From: Streptomyces lichenis
GTDB taxonomy: Bacteria > Actinomycetota > Actinomycetes > Streptomycetales > Streptomycetaceae
DNA: 64,000 bases
Reading direction: 5' to 3'
Assembly: GCF_023218175.1 (NCBI RefSeq)
Contig: NZ_JALPTH010000010.1
Span: 1-64,000 of the forward strand
Both the position numbers and the translations under genes were made by a program. This document shows, one piece after another, positions 8,370-16,185 of the stretch (positions are counted from its first letter, which is position 1; each line of letters starts with the position of its first letter). The notes under the pieces were generated by a model that had not been told where the DNA came from, did no database searches, and saw only the letters and a program-made list of their open reading frames with translations.

Positions 8370-9056
8370 ATGACCACCGCACCGCAGCCCGCCGCCGCAC
8401 CCCTCCCCCTCCCGCCCCATGACGTGCTGGCCGTCTTCTGCGGCGGCGACGGCCGCCACGGCAATCCGCTGGGCGTGGTCCGGGACGGCCGCACCTGCCG
8501 GGGCGAGGAGGCGCGCCGGGCGGTCGCCGCCCGACTGGGCTTCAGCGAGACGGTGTTCGTGGACGACCCCGAGCGCGGCATCGTGGACATCCACACCCCC
8601 ACCGTCCGGCTGCCGTTCGCCGGGCACCCGCTGGTCGGCGCCGCCTGGCTGCTGGACCTGGAGGTCGTCAACCCGCCCGCGGGGGAGGTGTGGGCGCGCC
8701 ACGACGGGGAGTTCACCTGGATCGAGGCCCGCGCCGAGTGGGCGCCGCCGCGCACCCTCCGCCAGTACGCCTCCGCGGAGGAGGTGGAGGGGCTGGACGT
8801 GCCGCCGCCGGGTGTGGGGCTCTATGCCTGGGCGTGGTCGGACGAGGCGGCGGGGCGGGTGCGCGCCCGGGCGTTCCCCGGACGCGGCGACGGCATCGAG
8901 GAGGACGAGGCGACCGGGGCGGCGGCACTGCTGCTCACCGCGCGGCTCGGCCGGGCCCTGAACATCACCCAGGGCCGGGGGTCGCAACTGCTCACCGCCC
9001 CCGGCCCGGACGGCCTGATCGAGCTCGGCGGCCGGGTCCGCCCGCTCTCCCGCTGA
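8370..9056 (+). CDS. PhzF family isomerase/epimerase-like protein
   Basis: A 228-residue member of the PhzF/diaminopimelate-epimerase fold. It has the N-terminal GNPLGVV, LGFSETVFVDD with the catalytic Glu, TPTVRLPFAGHPLVGAAW, the C-terminal DEATGAAALLL, and GRGSQL. PhzF itself isomerises a dihydroanthranilate, but most family members have unknown substrates. It is shorter than typical PhzF (about 270-290 residues), the middle being condensed. ATG at 8370 is preceded by TTGAAT at 8358-8363, 6 nt away, and by no ribosome binding site, so the message may be leaderless. It is divergent from hmuUV across the iron box. Confidence 0.82.
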   Translation: MTTAPQPAAAPLPLPPHDVLAVFCGGDGRHGNPLGVVRDGRTCRGEEARRAVAARLGFSETVFVDDPERGIVDIHTPTVRLPFAGHPLVGAAWLLDLEVVNPPAGEVWARHDGEFTWIEARAEWAPPRTLRQYASAEEVEGLDVPPPGVGLYAWAWSDEAAGRVRARAFPGRGDGIEEDEATGAAALLLTARLGRALNITQGRGSQLLTAPGPDGLIELGGRVRPLSR

Positions 9057-9079
9057 CTCGGCCCTTCCCCGTCCGGAAA

Positions 9080-9748
9080 TCAGGCGCTGAGCGGGAACTC
9101 CCGGCCCAGCTCGCGGAAGACCGCGCCGTTGTGGTCGAAGGCGCGCTTGCACTCGTCGATGATCCGCTGCTTCTCCAGGTCGTCCGCGGCGACCCGGTCC
9201 AGCAGCTCGCGGTAGTCCCGCTTGAACGCCGCCGGGTTGCCGATCTCCTCGAAGACGTAGAACCGCACCCCGTCGCCCTTGCGGGCGAAGCCCCAGGCCC
9301 GCTCGGCCCGGTCGCGGATGATCTGGCCGCCGGAGAGGTCGCCCAGGTAGCGGGTGTAGTGGTGCGCCACATACCCGCCCGGCCACTCCCGGGCGCACTC
9401 CTCGACCCGGGCCGCGTACGCCTCGGTGGCGGGCAGCGGCACCAGGCCCGCGCGCCAGTCCGGGCCGCGCAGATGGGCGAGGTCACGCTCCAGGGCCGCG
9501 GTGCGCATCAGCTCGGGCCGGATGAACGGCCCGGCGACCGGGTCCTCGCGCAGCGCCTCGGCGGCGCCCTCCAGGGCCCGGTAGACGAACCAGAGCTGCT
9601 CGGTGTAGCGGGCGTAGGCCGCCACCCCGAGCCGACCGCCGAGCAGGTCGCCCATGAAGCCGGCGTTCTCGGCCTCGGTGTGCTGGGCGTGCGAGGCGGT
9701 GCGGATCAGCGTGGAGAACGGGGTGGCGGTGGTGGCGCTTGCGTCCAA
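9080..9748 (-). CDS. hmuO: Heme oxygenase (biliverdin-producing)
   Basis: A 222-residue heme oxygenase that opens the heme ring to release iron, biliverdin and CO. The proximal-His region SHAQHTEAENAGFM is near residue 20. The distal helix GGYVAHHYTRYLGDLSGGQII carries the glycines and aspartate that shape the heme pocket. I chose TTG at 9748 because GGAGG lies 6 nt upstream and the promoter at 9814-9842 would start transcription near 9807, which excludes the longer frame to 9811. It completes heme use with hmuUV. The gene converges on the phzF-like gene. Confidence 0.9.
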   Translation of the reverse strand: MDASATTATPFSTLIRTASHAQHTEAENAGFMGDLLGGRLGVAAYARYTEQLWFVYRALEGAAEALREDPVAGPFIRPELMRTAALERDLAHLRGPDWRAGLVPLPATEAYAARVEECAREWPGGYVAHHYTRYLGDLSGGQIIRDRAERAWGFARKGDGVRFYVFEEIGNPAAFKRDYRELLDRVAADDLEKQRIIDECKRAFDHNGAVFRELGREFPLSA

Positions 9749-9813
9749 GGCGGGCCTCCGGGGGCCTGGGAAGGCGGGCGTGGCGGCGGCGGACAGCCGT
9801 CGCCGCCGCACCG

Positions 9814-9842
9814 ATCCTCCTACTTAGGCTTACCTAAGTCAA
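9814..9842 (-). promoter_or_regulatory. hmuO promoter with embedded iron box
   Basis: On the minus strand TTGACT (9842-9837), a 17-bp spacer and GAGGAT (9819-9814) form a promoter. The spacer holds TTAGGTAAGCCTAAG, which matches the left two-thirds of the DtxR box (13 of 19 positions overall). Iron-dependent repression of hmuO is the likely consequence. Confidence 0.7.
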
Positions 9843-9902
9843 CTGCTTTCCGACGGACTGTCGGTAAGGCAGTACCCCTCGCGGGGGGCGGGCAACCGGC
9901 CC

Positions 9903-9945
9903 CGCGACGCGAGGCGACGCGACGCAAGGCGACGCAGGGCGCCTC
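9903..9945. repeat. Short gcgacgc repeats beyond the map stop
   Basis: The motif gcgacgc(g/a)ag/g recurs four times in about 40 bp just downstream of the map stop codon. It is another small 3'-end minisatellite. Confidence 0.6.
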
Positions 9946-9959
9946 GGGGGCGGCGTGCC

Positions 9960-10817
9960 TCAGGGCAGGGTCAGGATGTCCGCCCCGTCCTCCGTCACCA
10001 CCAGGGTGTGCTCGAACTGCGCGGTCCGCTTGCGGTCCTTGGTCACCACGGTCCAGCCGTCGTCCCACATGTCGTACTCATGGGTGCCCAGGGTCAGCAT
10101 CGGCTCGATGGTGAAGGTCATCCCCGGCTGCATCACCGTGGTGTGGTGGGGGGAGTCGTAGTGCGGGATGATCAGGCCGGAGTGGAACGAGGAGTTGATC
10201 CCGTGCCCGGTGAAGTCGCGGACCACCCCGTATCCGAACCGCTTGGCGTAGGACTCGATGACCCGGCCGATGATGTTGACCTGCCGGCCCGGGCGGACCG
10301 CCTTGATCGCCCGGTTCAGCGCCTCCCGGGTGCGCTCCACCAGTAGCCGCGACTCCTCGTCCACCTCCCCGCAGAGGTAGGTGGCGTTGTTGTCGCCGTG
10401 CACCCCGCCGATGTACGCGGTCACGTCCAGGTTCACGATGTCGCCGTCGCGCAGCACCGTGGAGTCCGGGATGCCGTGGCAGATGACCTCGTTGACCGAG
10501 GTGCACAGCGACTTGGGGAAGCCCCGGTAGCCCAGCGTGGACGGGTATGCGCCGTGGTCGCACATGTACGCGTGGGCGATCCGGTCCAGCTCGTCGGTGG
10601 TGACGCCGGGCGCGATGTGCTTCGCCGCCTCCTCCATCGCCCGCGCCGCGATACGCCCCGCGGTCCGCATCCGCTCCACGGTCTCGGCGTCCTGCACCTC
10701 GGGACCGGTGTAAGGGGTCGGAGCGGGTTTGCCCACGTACTCGGGGCGGCGGATGGCGCCGGGTACGGAGCGGGCGGGGGAGAGCGTCCCCGGGGCGAGA
10801 AGCGACTGGCCAGACAT
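9960..10817 (-). CDS. map: Methionine aminopeptidase, type I
   Basis: A 285-residue metallopeptidase that removes the initiator Met. The pita-bread fold blocks and metal ligands are visible: [20 protein letters not shown] (His and first Asp), [10 protein letters not shown] (second Asp), [12 protein letters not shown] (His), TIEPMLTLG (Glu) and [11 protein letters not shown] (Glu). An N-terminal extension of about 40 residues ([14 protein letters not shown]) is typical of actinobacterial MapB-like enzymes. A -10-like TAGACT lies at 10829-10824, 6 nt before the ATG at 10817, and no ribosome binding site is seen, so the transcript is probably leaderless. Confidence 0.95.
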   Translation of the reverse strand: MSGQSLLAPGTLSPARSVPGAIRRPEYVGKPAPTPYTGPEVQDAETVERMRTAGRIAARAMEEAAKHIAPGVTTDELDRIAHAYMCDHGAYPSTLGYRGFPKSLCTSVNEVICHGIPDSTVLRDGDIVNLDVTAYIGGVHGDNNATYLCGEVDEESRLLVERTREALNRAIKAVRPGRQVNIIGRVIESYAKRFGYGVVRDFTGHGINSSFHSGLIIPHYDSPHHTTVMQPGMTFTIEPMLTLGTHEYDMWDDGWTVVTKDRKRTAQFEHTLVVTEDGADILTLP

Positions 10818-10923
10818 GCCGCGAGTCTAACCAGGGCCGTGCGGGGCACCATGGCCCCGAGGACCGCGGAGGACCCCGGCGGACCGAAAGGGCCGCCCGG
10901 CCCTCGGAGCGAAGGAGCGCCTG

Positions 10924-11175
10924 ATGGCCCTGTTCAAGAAGCGGACGACCGGCAAGCCCGGTGAGTGGTACTACTGCCTGAAGCACGGAATCGTGGAGGA
11001 GGGCCCCCAGTGCCGGGCCGCGGACCGCTTCGGCCCGTACACCACCCGCCAGGAGGCCGAGCACGCCATGGAGACCGCCCGCGAGCGGAACCTGGAGTGG
11101 GAGAACGACCCCCGCTGGCACGACAAGTCCGGCGGAGCCACCGGGGACGCCTCCGGCGACCGCGACAGCGCGTGA
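10924..11175 (+). CDS. Small conserved actinobacterial protein, function unknown
   Basis: An 83-residue basic-to-acidic protein. It has the start MALFKKRTTGKPGEWYYCL, a central GPYTTRQEAEHAMETARERN reminiscent of SPOR-like short proteins, and an Asp/Gly-rich tail. GAAGGAG sits 6 nt before the ATG. Its TGA overlaps the GTG of the next gene as GTGA, so the two are translationally coupled. It diverges from map. The function is unknown. Confidence 0.8.
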   Translation: MALFKKRTTGKPGEWYYCLKHGIVEEGPQCRAADRFGPYTTRQEAEHAMETARERNLEWENDPRWHDKSGGATGDASGDRDSA

Positions 11176-12626
11176 GCGAGAGCCGAGCGGAGCGCCCGGC
11201 CCCGGTGTCGGGCCGCGCGGAGCCTTTGGACCCGGTGTCACGCCGAGCGGAGACCCAGGACCCGGTGTCAGGCCGCGTGGAGCCCCAGGACCCGGTGTCA
11301 GGCCGCGCGGAGCCCCCGGCCCCGGTGTCAGGCCGCGCGGAGCCCCCGGCCCCGGTGTCGGGCCGCGCGGAGCCCCCGGACCAGGGGGGCCGCGCGAAGC
11401 CCCCGGCCCCCCTGGTCCTGGTGTCCGGGGCCGGGGTCGCCGGGCCCGCCTTCGCCTGGTGGGCCCGGCGGCGCGGGCTGCGGCCGGTGGTGGTGGAGGC
11501 CGCGGCCGGGCCCCGGGACGGCGGGCAGAGCGTGGACCTGCGCGGCGCCGGACGGACCGTGATCGCCCGGATGGGCCTGGAGGACGCGGTACGCCGGGAG
11601 GGCACCGGCGAGCGCGGGGTGCTCTTCACCGACGCGACCGGGCGGCGCCGGGCCGCCATCCCCCTGGAGGCCTTCGCCCGCTTCGGCGGCGAGGGGCCCA
11701 CCGCCGAGCTGGAGATCCTGCGCGGCCGGCTCGCCGGGCTGCTCTACGAGGCCACCCGGGACACCGTCGAGTACCGCTTCGGCGAGCGGATCGCGGAGGT
11801 CGAGGACGGCGCCGGGCGGGACGGCCGGGCCCGGGTGCGGCTCACCGGCGGCGCGGTCTACGAGGCCGACGCCGTGGTCATCGCCGACGGCATCGGCTCG
11901 GCCACCCGCGACCTGGTCTTCGGCCCCCGCGACGCGGCAGGCCGGCCCCGCCTCCACCCGCTGGGCCTCTCGCTGGCCTACCTCACCGTCGAGCGCCGCC
12001 CCGGGGACGGCCCCTGGGCGGTGTGGCAGAACGCCCCCGGCGGCCGCTCCGTGGTGCTGCGCCCGGACAACGCGGGCACCACCCGCGCCCTGCTCTCCTT
12101 CCTCGGCCCGCCCTGTCTGCGCGAGCGCGACCCGGCCGGCCGGCGGGCCCTGCTGCGGGAGCGCTTCGCCGACGTGGGCGGTGCCGCGCCCCGGGTGCTG
12201 GCGGAGCTGGACAGCGCCGCGGAGTTCTACGCCGAGGACGTCGGCCAGGTGCGGATGGACACCTACTCGCGCGGGCGGAGCGTGCTCCTGGGCGACGCCG
12301 CGTACTGCCCCTCACCCATCTCCGGTATGGGCACCAGCCTCGCCCTGGTCGGCGCCTACGTGCTGGCCGGTGAGCTGGCCGCGCACCCCGGCGACCACGC
12401 CGCCGCCTTCGCCCGCTACGAGGTGCGGATGCGCCCGTACGCCGACCGGGCCCAGCGACTGCCGCCCGGTGCCCCGCGGCTGGCCAACCCCCGTACCCGT
12501 ACCGGCATCCGGCTGCTGCACACCGCCGTACGGGCCGCCACCCGGCCCCCGCTGCCCGCCCTCGCCGCCCGGCTGGTCTCCCCGCCCGCCGACGCCATCA
12601 CCCTGCCCGACTACCCGGAGCCCTGA
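11172..12626 (+). CDS. FAD-dependent monooxygenase with a repeat-built N-terminus
   Basis: A 484-residue group A flavin monooxygenase-like protein. The Rossmann FAD site LVLVSGAGVAGPAFAWW is near residue 85. DAVVIADGIGSATRD and the second FAD motif VLLGDAAYCPSPISGMGTSLAL follow, so the core (about 400 residues) is complete. Unusually, residues 8-75 are six tandem copies of PVSGRAEPPx encoded by a 30-bp repeat (11202-11381) plus one decayed unit. GTG at 11172 overlaps the upstream stop (GTGA). A later start inside or after the repeats is possible, since each unit carries an in-frame GTG. The substrate is unknown. Confidence 0.8.
   Translation: MSESRAERPAPVSGRAEPLDPVSRRAETQDPVSGRVEPQDPVSGRAEPPAPVSGRAEPPAPVSGRAEPPDQGGRAKPPAPLVLVSGAGVAGPAFAWWARRRGLRPVVVEAAAGPRDGGQSVDLRGAGRTVIARMGLEDAVRREGTGERGVLFTDATGRRRAAIPLEAFARFGGEGPTAELEILRGRLAGLLYEATRDTVEYRFGERIAEVEDGAGRDGRARVRLTGGAVYEADAVVIADGIGSATRDLVFGPRDAAGRPRLHPLGLSLAYLTVERRPGDGPWAVWQNAPGGRSVVLRPDNAGTTRALLSFLGPPCLRERDPAGRRALLRERFADVGGAAPRVLAELDSAAEFYAEDVGQVRMDTYSRGRSVLLGDAAYCPSPISGMGTSLALVGAYVLAGELAAHPGDHAAAFARYEVRMRPYADRAQRLPPGAPRLANPRTRTGIRLLHTAVRAATRPPLPALAARLVSPPADAITLPDYPEP
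11202..11408 (+). repeat. 30-bp tandem repeat, six units plus a decayed one
   Basis: Units start at 11202, 11232, 11262, 11292, 11322 and 11352. Each is close to ccggtgtcaggccgcgcgga followed by gcccccggcc, and units four and five are identical. The 30-bp period keeps the reading frame of the overlapping monooxygenase gene. Confidence 0.9.
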
Positions 12627-12643
12627 CGGCCGCCGGGCCTCCG

Positions 12644-13975
12644 TCACCCGGCCTCCGCGGGCCGGGGAGCCGCTGTGTCCGCCGCAGCCGTCCCGTCCCC
12701 GCCACCGATCACGGTGTGGGCGGCGCGGCGGCGCTGGGCGTCCTCGTCGGTCTGGGCGTCATAGGTCAGCAGCTTGGGCAGGGCGGCCGCCAGCAGGCCG
12801 ACCGAGGCCACACAGGCCAGGCCGCCGGTCCAGAACGCCGGGCGGGTGCCGGTCCAGCCGGCCATCGCGCCCGCGCGGACCTGGCCCAGCTGCGGGCCGA
12901 CGCTGTACGACAGCACCTCGATGCCCGCCAGCCGGCCGCGCAGCCCCTCCGGGATGGTCTGGTTCCAGATGGTCGAGCGGCCCAGCCCGCTCAGCATGTC
13001 CCCGGCGCCCGCGAGCCCCAGGCAGACCAGCACCACCCACACGTTCGAGAACCAGCCCGCCGCCGCGACGGCCAGCCCCCAGCCCGCCGCGCCGAACACC
13101 ACCAGCAGCCCGTGCCGCCGCACCCGGGAGACCCAGCCGCTGGTCAGGCTCACCAGCACCGAGCCCACCGAACCCGCCGCGTACATCAGCCCCAGCGACC
13201 AGTCCGCGTCCAGCTCGTCGGCGAGGAAGGGGAAGATCGTGTTGGGGAAGGCGAAGAACATCGCCGCCAGGTCCACCGCGTAGGTGCCCAGCAGCACCGG
13301 CCGCGACCAGGCGTACCGCGCCCCCTCCGCGATGCCCCGCAGCGAGGGCTTGTCCGCGTCCTTCGCGGGCGGTGCCGGGCTGAGGCGTACGCACATCAGC
13401 ACCGACACCGCGAAGCAGACCACCGTGGTGCCGTACGCCGGGGCGTTGCCCGCGTAGGCCACCACCAGACCCGCCACCGCCGGTCCGGCGATCGCCCCGA
13501 CCTGCCAGCGCAGCGCGTTCAACGCGGCCGCCGCGGGCAGCTGGTCGTGCGGCACGATCCGGGCCAGCAGCGAGTCCAGCGCGGGCCGCTGGAGCCCGGC
13601 CAGCGCCGCCACCACCGCCGCGACCACATACAGCGGCCACAGCATCGGCTCCGGCAGCAGCGCGTTGACCAGCAGGACGACCGCCGACAACCCCAGTCCG
13701 GCCTCGGTCAGCAGAATGACCTTGCGCCGGTCCACCGCGTCCGCCAGCGCCCCGCCGTACAGTCCGAACACCACCAGCGGCACCAGCTCGACCGCGCCCA
13801 TCGCGCCCACCGCGAGCGGCGAGCCGGTCAGGTCCTTGATCTGGAGCGGCAGCGCGACCAGCGCCATGAAGCTGCCGAAGTTGGTGATCAGCCCCTGCAA
13901 CCACAGCAGCCGGAAGTCACGGGAGGAACGCCAGGGCGAGAGGTCGGGGAGGACTGCGGAGAGCTTCGAGGTCAC
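12644..13975 (-). CDS. MFS exporter of the EntS/MFS_3 type
   Basis: A 443-residue twelve-helix major facilitator with the MFS_3 pattern of enterobactin-exporter-like proteins: SSRDFRLLWLQGLITNFGSF, LYGGALADAVDRRKVIL after helix 2, and the mid-protein GLGRSTIWNQTIPEGLRGR. It probably exports a siderophore or other small molecule. The start is GTG at 13975, where homology begins. GGAGG lies 10 nt upstream, a loose spacing. A 30-bp near-palindrome stands in its promoter region. The C-terminal ~45 residues are a disordered Ala/Thr tail. Confidence 0.85.
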   Translation of the reverse strand: MTSKLSAVLPDLSPWRSSRDFRLLWLQGLITNFGSFMALVALPLQIKDLTGSPLAVGAMGAVELVPLVVFGLYGGALADAVDRRKVILLTEAGLGLSAVVLLVNALLPEPMLWPLYVVAAVVAALAGLQRPALDSLLARIVPHDQLPAAAALNALRWQVGAIAGPAVAGLVVAYAGNAPAYGTTVVCFAVSVLMCVRLSPAPPAKDADKPSLRGIAEGARYAWSRPVLLGTYAVDLAAMFFAFPNTIFPFLADELDADWSLGLMYAAGSVGSVLVSLTSGWVSRVRRHGLLVVFGAAGWGLAVAAAGWFSNVWVVLVCLGLAGAGDMLSGLGRSTIWNQTIPEGLRGRLAGIEVLSYSVGPQLGQVRAGAMAGWTGTRPAFWTGGLACVASVGLLAAALPKLLTYDAQTDEDAQRRRAAHTVIGGGDGTAAADTAAPRPAEAG

Positions 13976-14023
13976 GAGGGACCATCCTCCGTCGGCCCGG
14001 GTGCTCCGGGCAACCTCTTTGCC

Positions 14024-14053
14024 GCCCGAAGTGAGGTAGACCTTACTTCGGGC
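14024..14053 (-). promoter_or_regulatory. 30-bp near-perfect palindrome before the MFS exporter
   Basis: GCCCGAAGT and ACTTCGGGC flank a 12-bp centre that itself contains AGGT-AG-ACCT, so only one base pair and the two central bases break symmetry. On the minus strand TAAGGT inside it could serve as a -10. It looks like a repressor operator, though a hairpin acting on RNA is also possible. It does not match the DtxR box (10 of 19). Confidence 0.65.
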
Positions 14054-14134
14054 GATCACCCGGCCCGGCCGCACCACCTCACCGTCCCGTGGTGGTGACG
14101 GCGGCCCGCGCCGCGTCCGGGGGCGGGCTGGCTC

Positions 14135-14140
14135 TAATGT
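14135..14140 (+). promoter_or_regulatory. -10 box of npdG, probably leaderless
   Basis: TAATGT ends 7 nt before the ATG at 14148. No ribosome binding site is present between them, so transcription probably starts at or next to the start codon. Confidence 0.45.
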
Positions 14141-14147
14141 CGAGCCC

Positions 14148-14843
14148 ATGACTGACAACAGCACGGACCAGCCGAAGGACCCGCACGACCTCCCCGACGT
14201 CTCCGGCCTCGTGGTCGGCGTCCTCGGCGGCACCGGCGACCAGGGCCGCGGCCTCGCCTACCGGTTCGCCCGCGCCGGGCAGAAGGTGGTCATCGGCTCC
14301 CGCTCCGCCGAGCGCGCCCGGGCCGCCGCCGAGGAGCTGGGCCACAGCGTCGAGGGCGCCGACAACGCCGAGTGCGCCCGCCGCAGCGACGTGGTGATCA
14401 TCGCCGTGCCGTGGGACGGCCACGGCCCCACCCTCTCCGCCCTGCGCGAGGAGCTCGCCGGCAAGCTGGTGGTGGACTGCGTCAACCCGCTCGGCTTCGA
14501 CAAGAAGGGCGCCTACGCCCTCGTCCCCGAGGAGGGCAGCGCCGCCGAACAGGCCGCCGCGCTGCTGCCCGGCTCCCGGGTCACCGCCGCCTTCCACCAC
14601 CTGTCCGCGGTCCTCCTCCAGGACCCCTCGGTCGAGCGGATCGACACCGATGTGATGGTCCTCGGCGAGAAGCGCGCCGACACCGACACCGTCCAGGCCC
14701 TCGCCGGGCTCATCCCCGGGATGCGCGGCGTCTTCGCCGGCCGGCTGCGCAACGCCCACCAGGTGGAGTCCCTGGTCGCCAACCTGATCTCGGTCAACCG
14801 CCGCTACAAGGCCCACGCCGGGCTGCGCGTCACCGACGTCTGA
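14148..14843 (+). CDS. npdG: NADPH:F420 oxidoreductase (F420-dependent NADP reductase)
   Basis: A 231-residue enzyme that exchanges hydride between NADP(H) and the deazaflavin F420, supplying reduced F420 to actinobacterial oxidoreductases. The NADP-binding turn VVGVLGGTGDQGRGLAYRFA and the selectivity region VVIGSRSAERA (Ser/Arg contact the 2'-phosphate) are clear. VDCVNPLGF and AFHHLSAVLL follow as in characterised Fno/NpdG enzymes. It may feed the luciferase-like oxidoreductase at 61.5 kb if that protein uses F420. The gene is monocistronic here. Confidence 0.92.
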   Translation: MTDNSTDQPKDPHDLPDVSGLVVGVLGGTGDQGRGLAYRFARAGQKVVIGSRSAERARAAAEELGHSVEGADNAECARRSDVVIIAVPWDGHGPTLSALREELAGKLVVDCVNPLGFDKKGAYALVPEEGSAAEQAAALLPGSRVTAAFHHLSAVLLQDPSVERIDTDVMVLGEKRADTDTVQALAGLIPGMRGVFAGRLRNAHQVESLVANLISVNRRYKAHAGLRVTDV

Positions 14844-14989
14844 CCCGCTCGCGGAGAGAGGCGGGGCGCGGGGCCCGGCACCCGGACCTCGGGGGGAGGG
14901 GTGCGGGACCGGCCCGGCACCCGGGGCACCCCGGCCGTGCGGGACACTGGACGGGCACGCACCCCGTACGCCGTCAGGAGCCGCCCCCC

Positions 14990-15169
14990 ATGCCCCGCCT
15001 CGCCCTCTACGCCCTCGCCGCCTGCGTCCTCGCCGTCGCGGCGGCCGTGGTCTCCTTCGTCCAGGGCGCCTGGATCGGCGGCATCGTCTGGGTGCTGCTG
15101 ATCGGGGTCACCTCCAACATGGCCTGGTACTACCACCGCCGGGGCAGGGCCGGCCGCCGCGCCGCCTAG
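14990..15169 (+). CDS. Small two-helix membrane protein
   Basis: A 59-residue protein with two hydrophobic segments (about residues 4-24 and 27-45: LYALAACVLAVAAAVVSFV and IGGIVWVLLIGVTSN) and a basic Arg-rich tail. AGGAG lies 9 nt before the ATG at 14990. It ends 6 nt from the stop of the convergent site-2 protease gene. I do not recognise a family. Confidence 0.7.
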   Translation: MPRLALYALAACVLAVAAAVVSFVQGAWIGGIVWVLLIGVTSNMAWYYHRRGRAGRRAA

Positions 15170-15175
15170 CCCCCG

Positions 15176-15979
15176 TCAGCGGTCGACCAGCTGCCCGCAG
15201 ACGTCGCCGGTCTGCCAGAACCGGTACAGGTCCTGCCCGCAGTACGTCTCCACCCGGTGGACGCCGAGCGCGTCCAGGATGGCGTCGATCATCCCGAAGA
15301 ACGCCTGGTTCACCTCGGGGATGAAGAGGAAGACGAACACCGCGAGCAGCCCGAACGGGGCGAACGGCTCGATCTGGCGGCGGATCCGGTGCGACAGCCA
15401 GGGCTCGACCACCCCGTAGCCGTCCAGCCCCGGCACCGGCAGGAAGTTGAGGATCGCCGCCGTCACCTGGAGCAGCGCCAGGAACGCCAGCGCGAAGCGG
15501 AAGCCGACCGGCACCCCGTCCAGCGCGCCCAGCCAGAACGGCGCGGTGCACACGACCGCGAACAGCACATTGGTCAGCGGACCGGCCGCCGAGATCAGAC
15601 TGTGCTTCCAGCGCCCCTGGATGCGGTGCCGCTCGATGAACACCGCCCCGCCGGGCAGGCCGATGCCGCCCAGGATCACGAACACCACCGGCAGCACCAC
15701 GCTGAGCAGGGCATGGGTGTACTTCAGGGGGTTGAGCGTCAGATAGCCCTTCGCCCCGATGGTCAGGTCGCCGCCGTGCAGCGCGGTCCGCGCGTGCGCG
15801 TACTCGTGCAGGCAGAGCGAGACGATCCACCCGGAGGTGACGAAGAGGAACACCGCGAGGCCCAGGTTCGCGGAGAACTCGGTCCACACCGCCCACCCGG
15901 TGACCGCCATGACGGCGGCGATGCCGAGGAAGACGGGACTGACCCTCCGGTCGCTGGAGCGGGAGGCGGCGGTGGTCAT
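15176..15979 (-). CDS. Site-2 protease family (M50) membrane metalloprotease
   Basis: A 267-residue integral membrane metallopeptidase. The zinc motif CLHEYAHA (HExxH) lies in an early helix. NFLPVPGLDGYG supplies the third ligand Asp of the N-x-x-P-x-P-x-L-D-G motif. Six or so hydrophobic segments are predicted. Family members cut membrane-bound anti-sigma factors or signal peptides. The target here is unknown, but two anti-sigma factors with one membrane helix are encoded elsewhere in the window. ATG at 15979 has AGGAG 7 nt upstream. Confidence 0.88.
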   Translation of the reverse strand: MTTAASRSSDRRVSPVFLGIAAVMAVTGWAVWTEFSANLGLAVFLFVTSGWIVSLCLHEYAHARTALHGGDLTIGAKGYLTLNPLKYTHALLSVVLPVVFVILGGIGLPGGAVFIERHRIQGRWKHSLISAAGPLTNVLFAVVCTAPFWLGALDGVPVGFRFALAFLALLQVTAAILNFLPVPGLDGYGVVEPWLSHRIRRQIEPFAPFGLLAVFVFLFIPEVNQAFFGMIDAILDALGVHRVETYCGQDLYRFWQTGDVCGQLVDR

Positions 15980-16172
15980 GGGCGGGGCTCCTGACGGTAC
16001 GGGGACGGGGACGCGGGCGGTACGGGGGCGGGGCGGCGGCCCCGGGAGGCGGGCGGACGGGCGGGGGCCGTGGACGACCGACCGTACCGGACGCCCCGGC
16101 AACGCCCAGGCCCGCCGATCCGGTTCCGCGCCCCGCCGCGGAACCCGTTCGCCGGGGCCGCCCGGGCCCGAA

Positions 16173-16178
16173 TAACCT
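16173..16178 (+). promoter_or_regulatory. -10 box of the SARP gene, probably leaderless
   Basis: TAACCT ends 7 nt before the ATG at 16186, and no ribosome binding site is present. This favours ATG 16186 over the GTG at 16180. Confidence 0.4.
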
Positions 16179-16185
16179 CGTGCCC

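Noticed and set aside
14024..14053. Third DtxR iron box
   Set aside because: Only about 10 of 19 positions match and the symmetry centre differs, so it is reported as an unknown operator instead.
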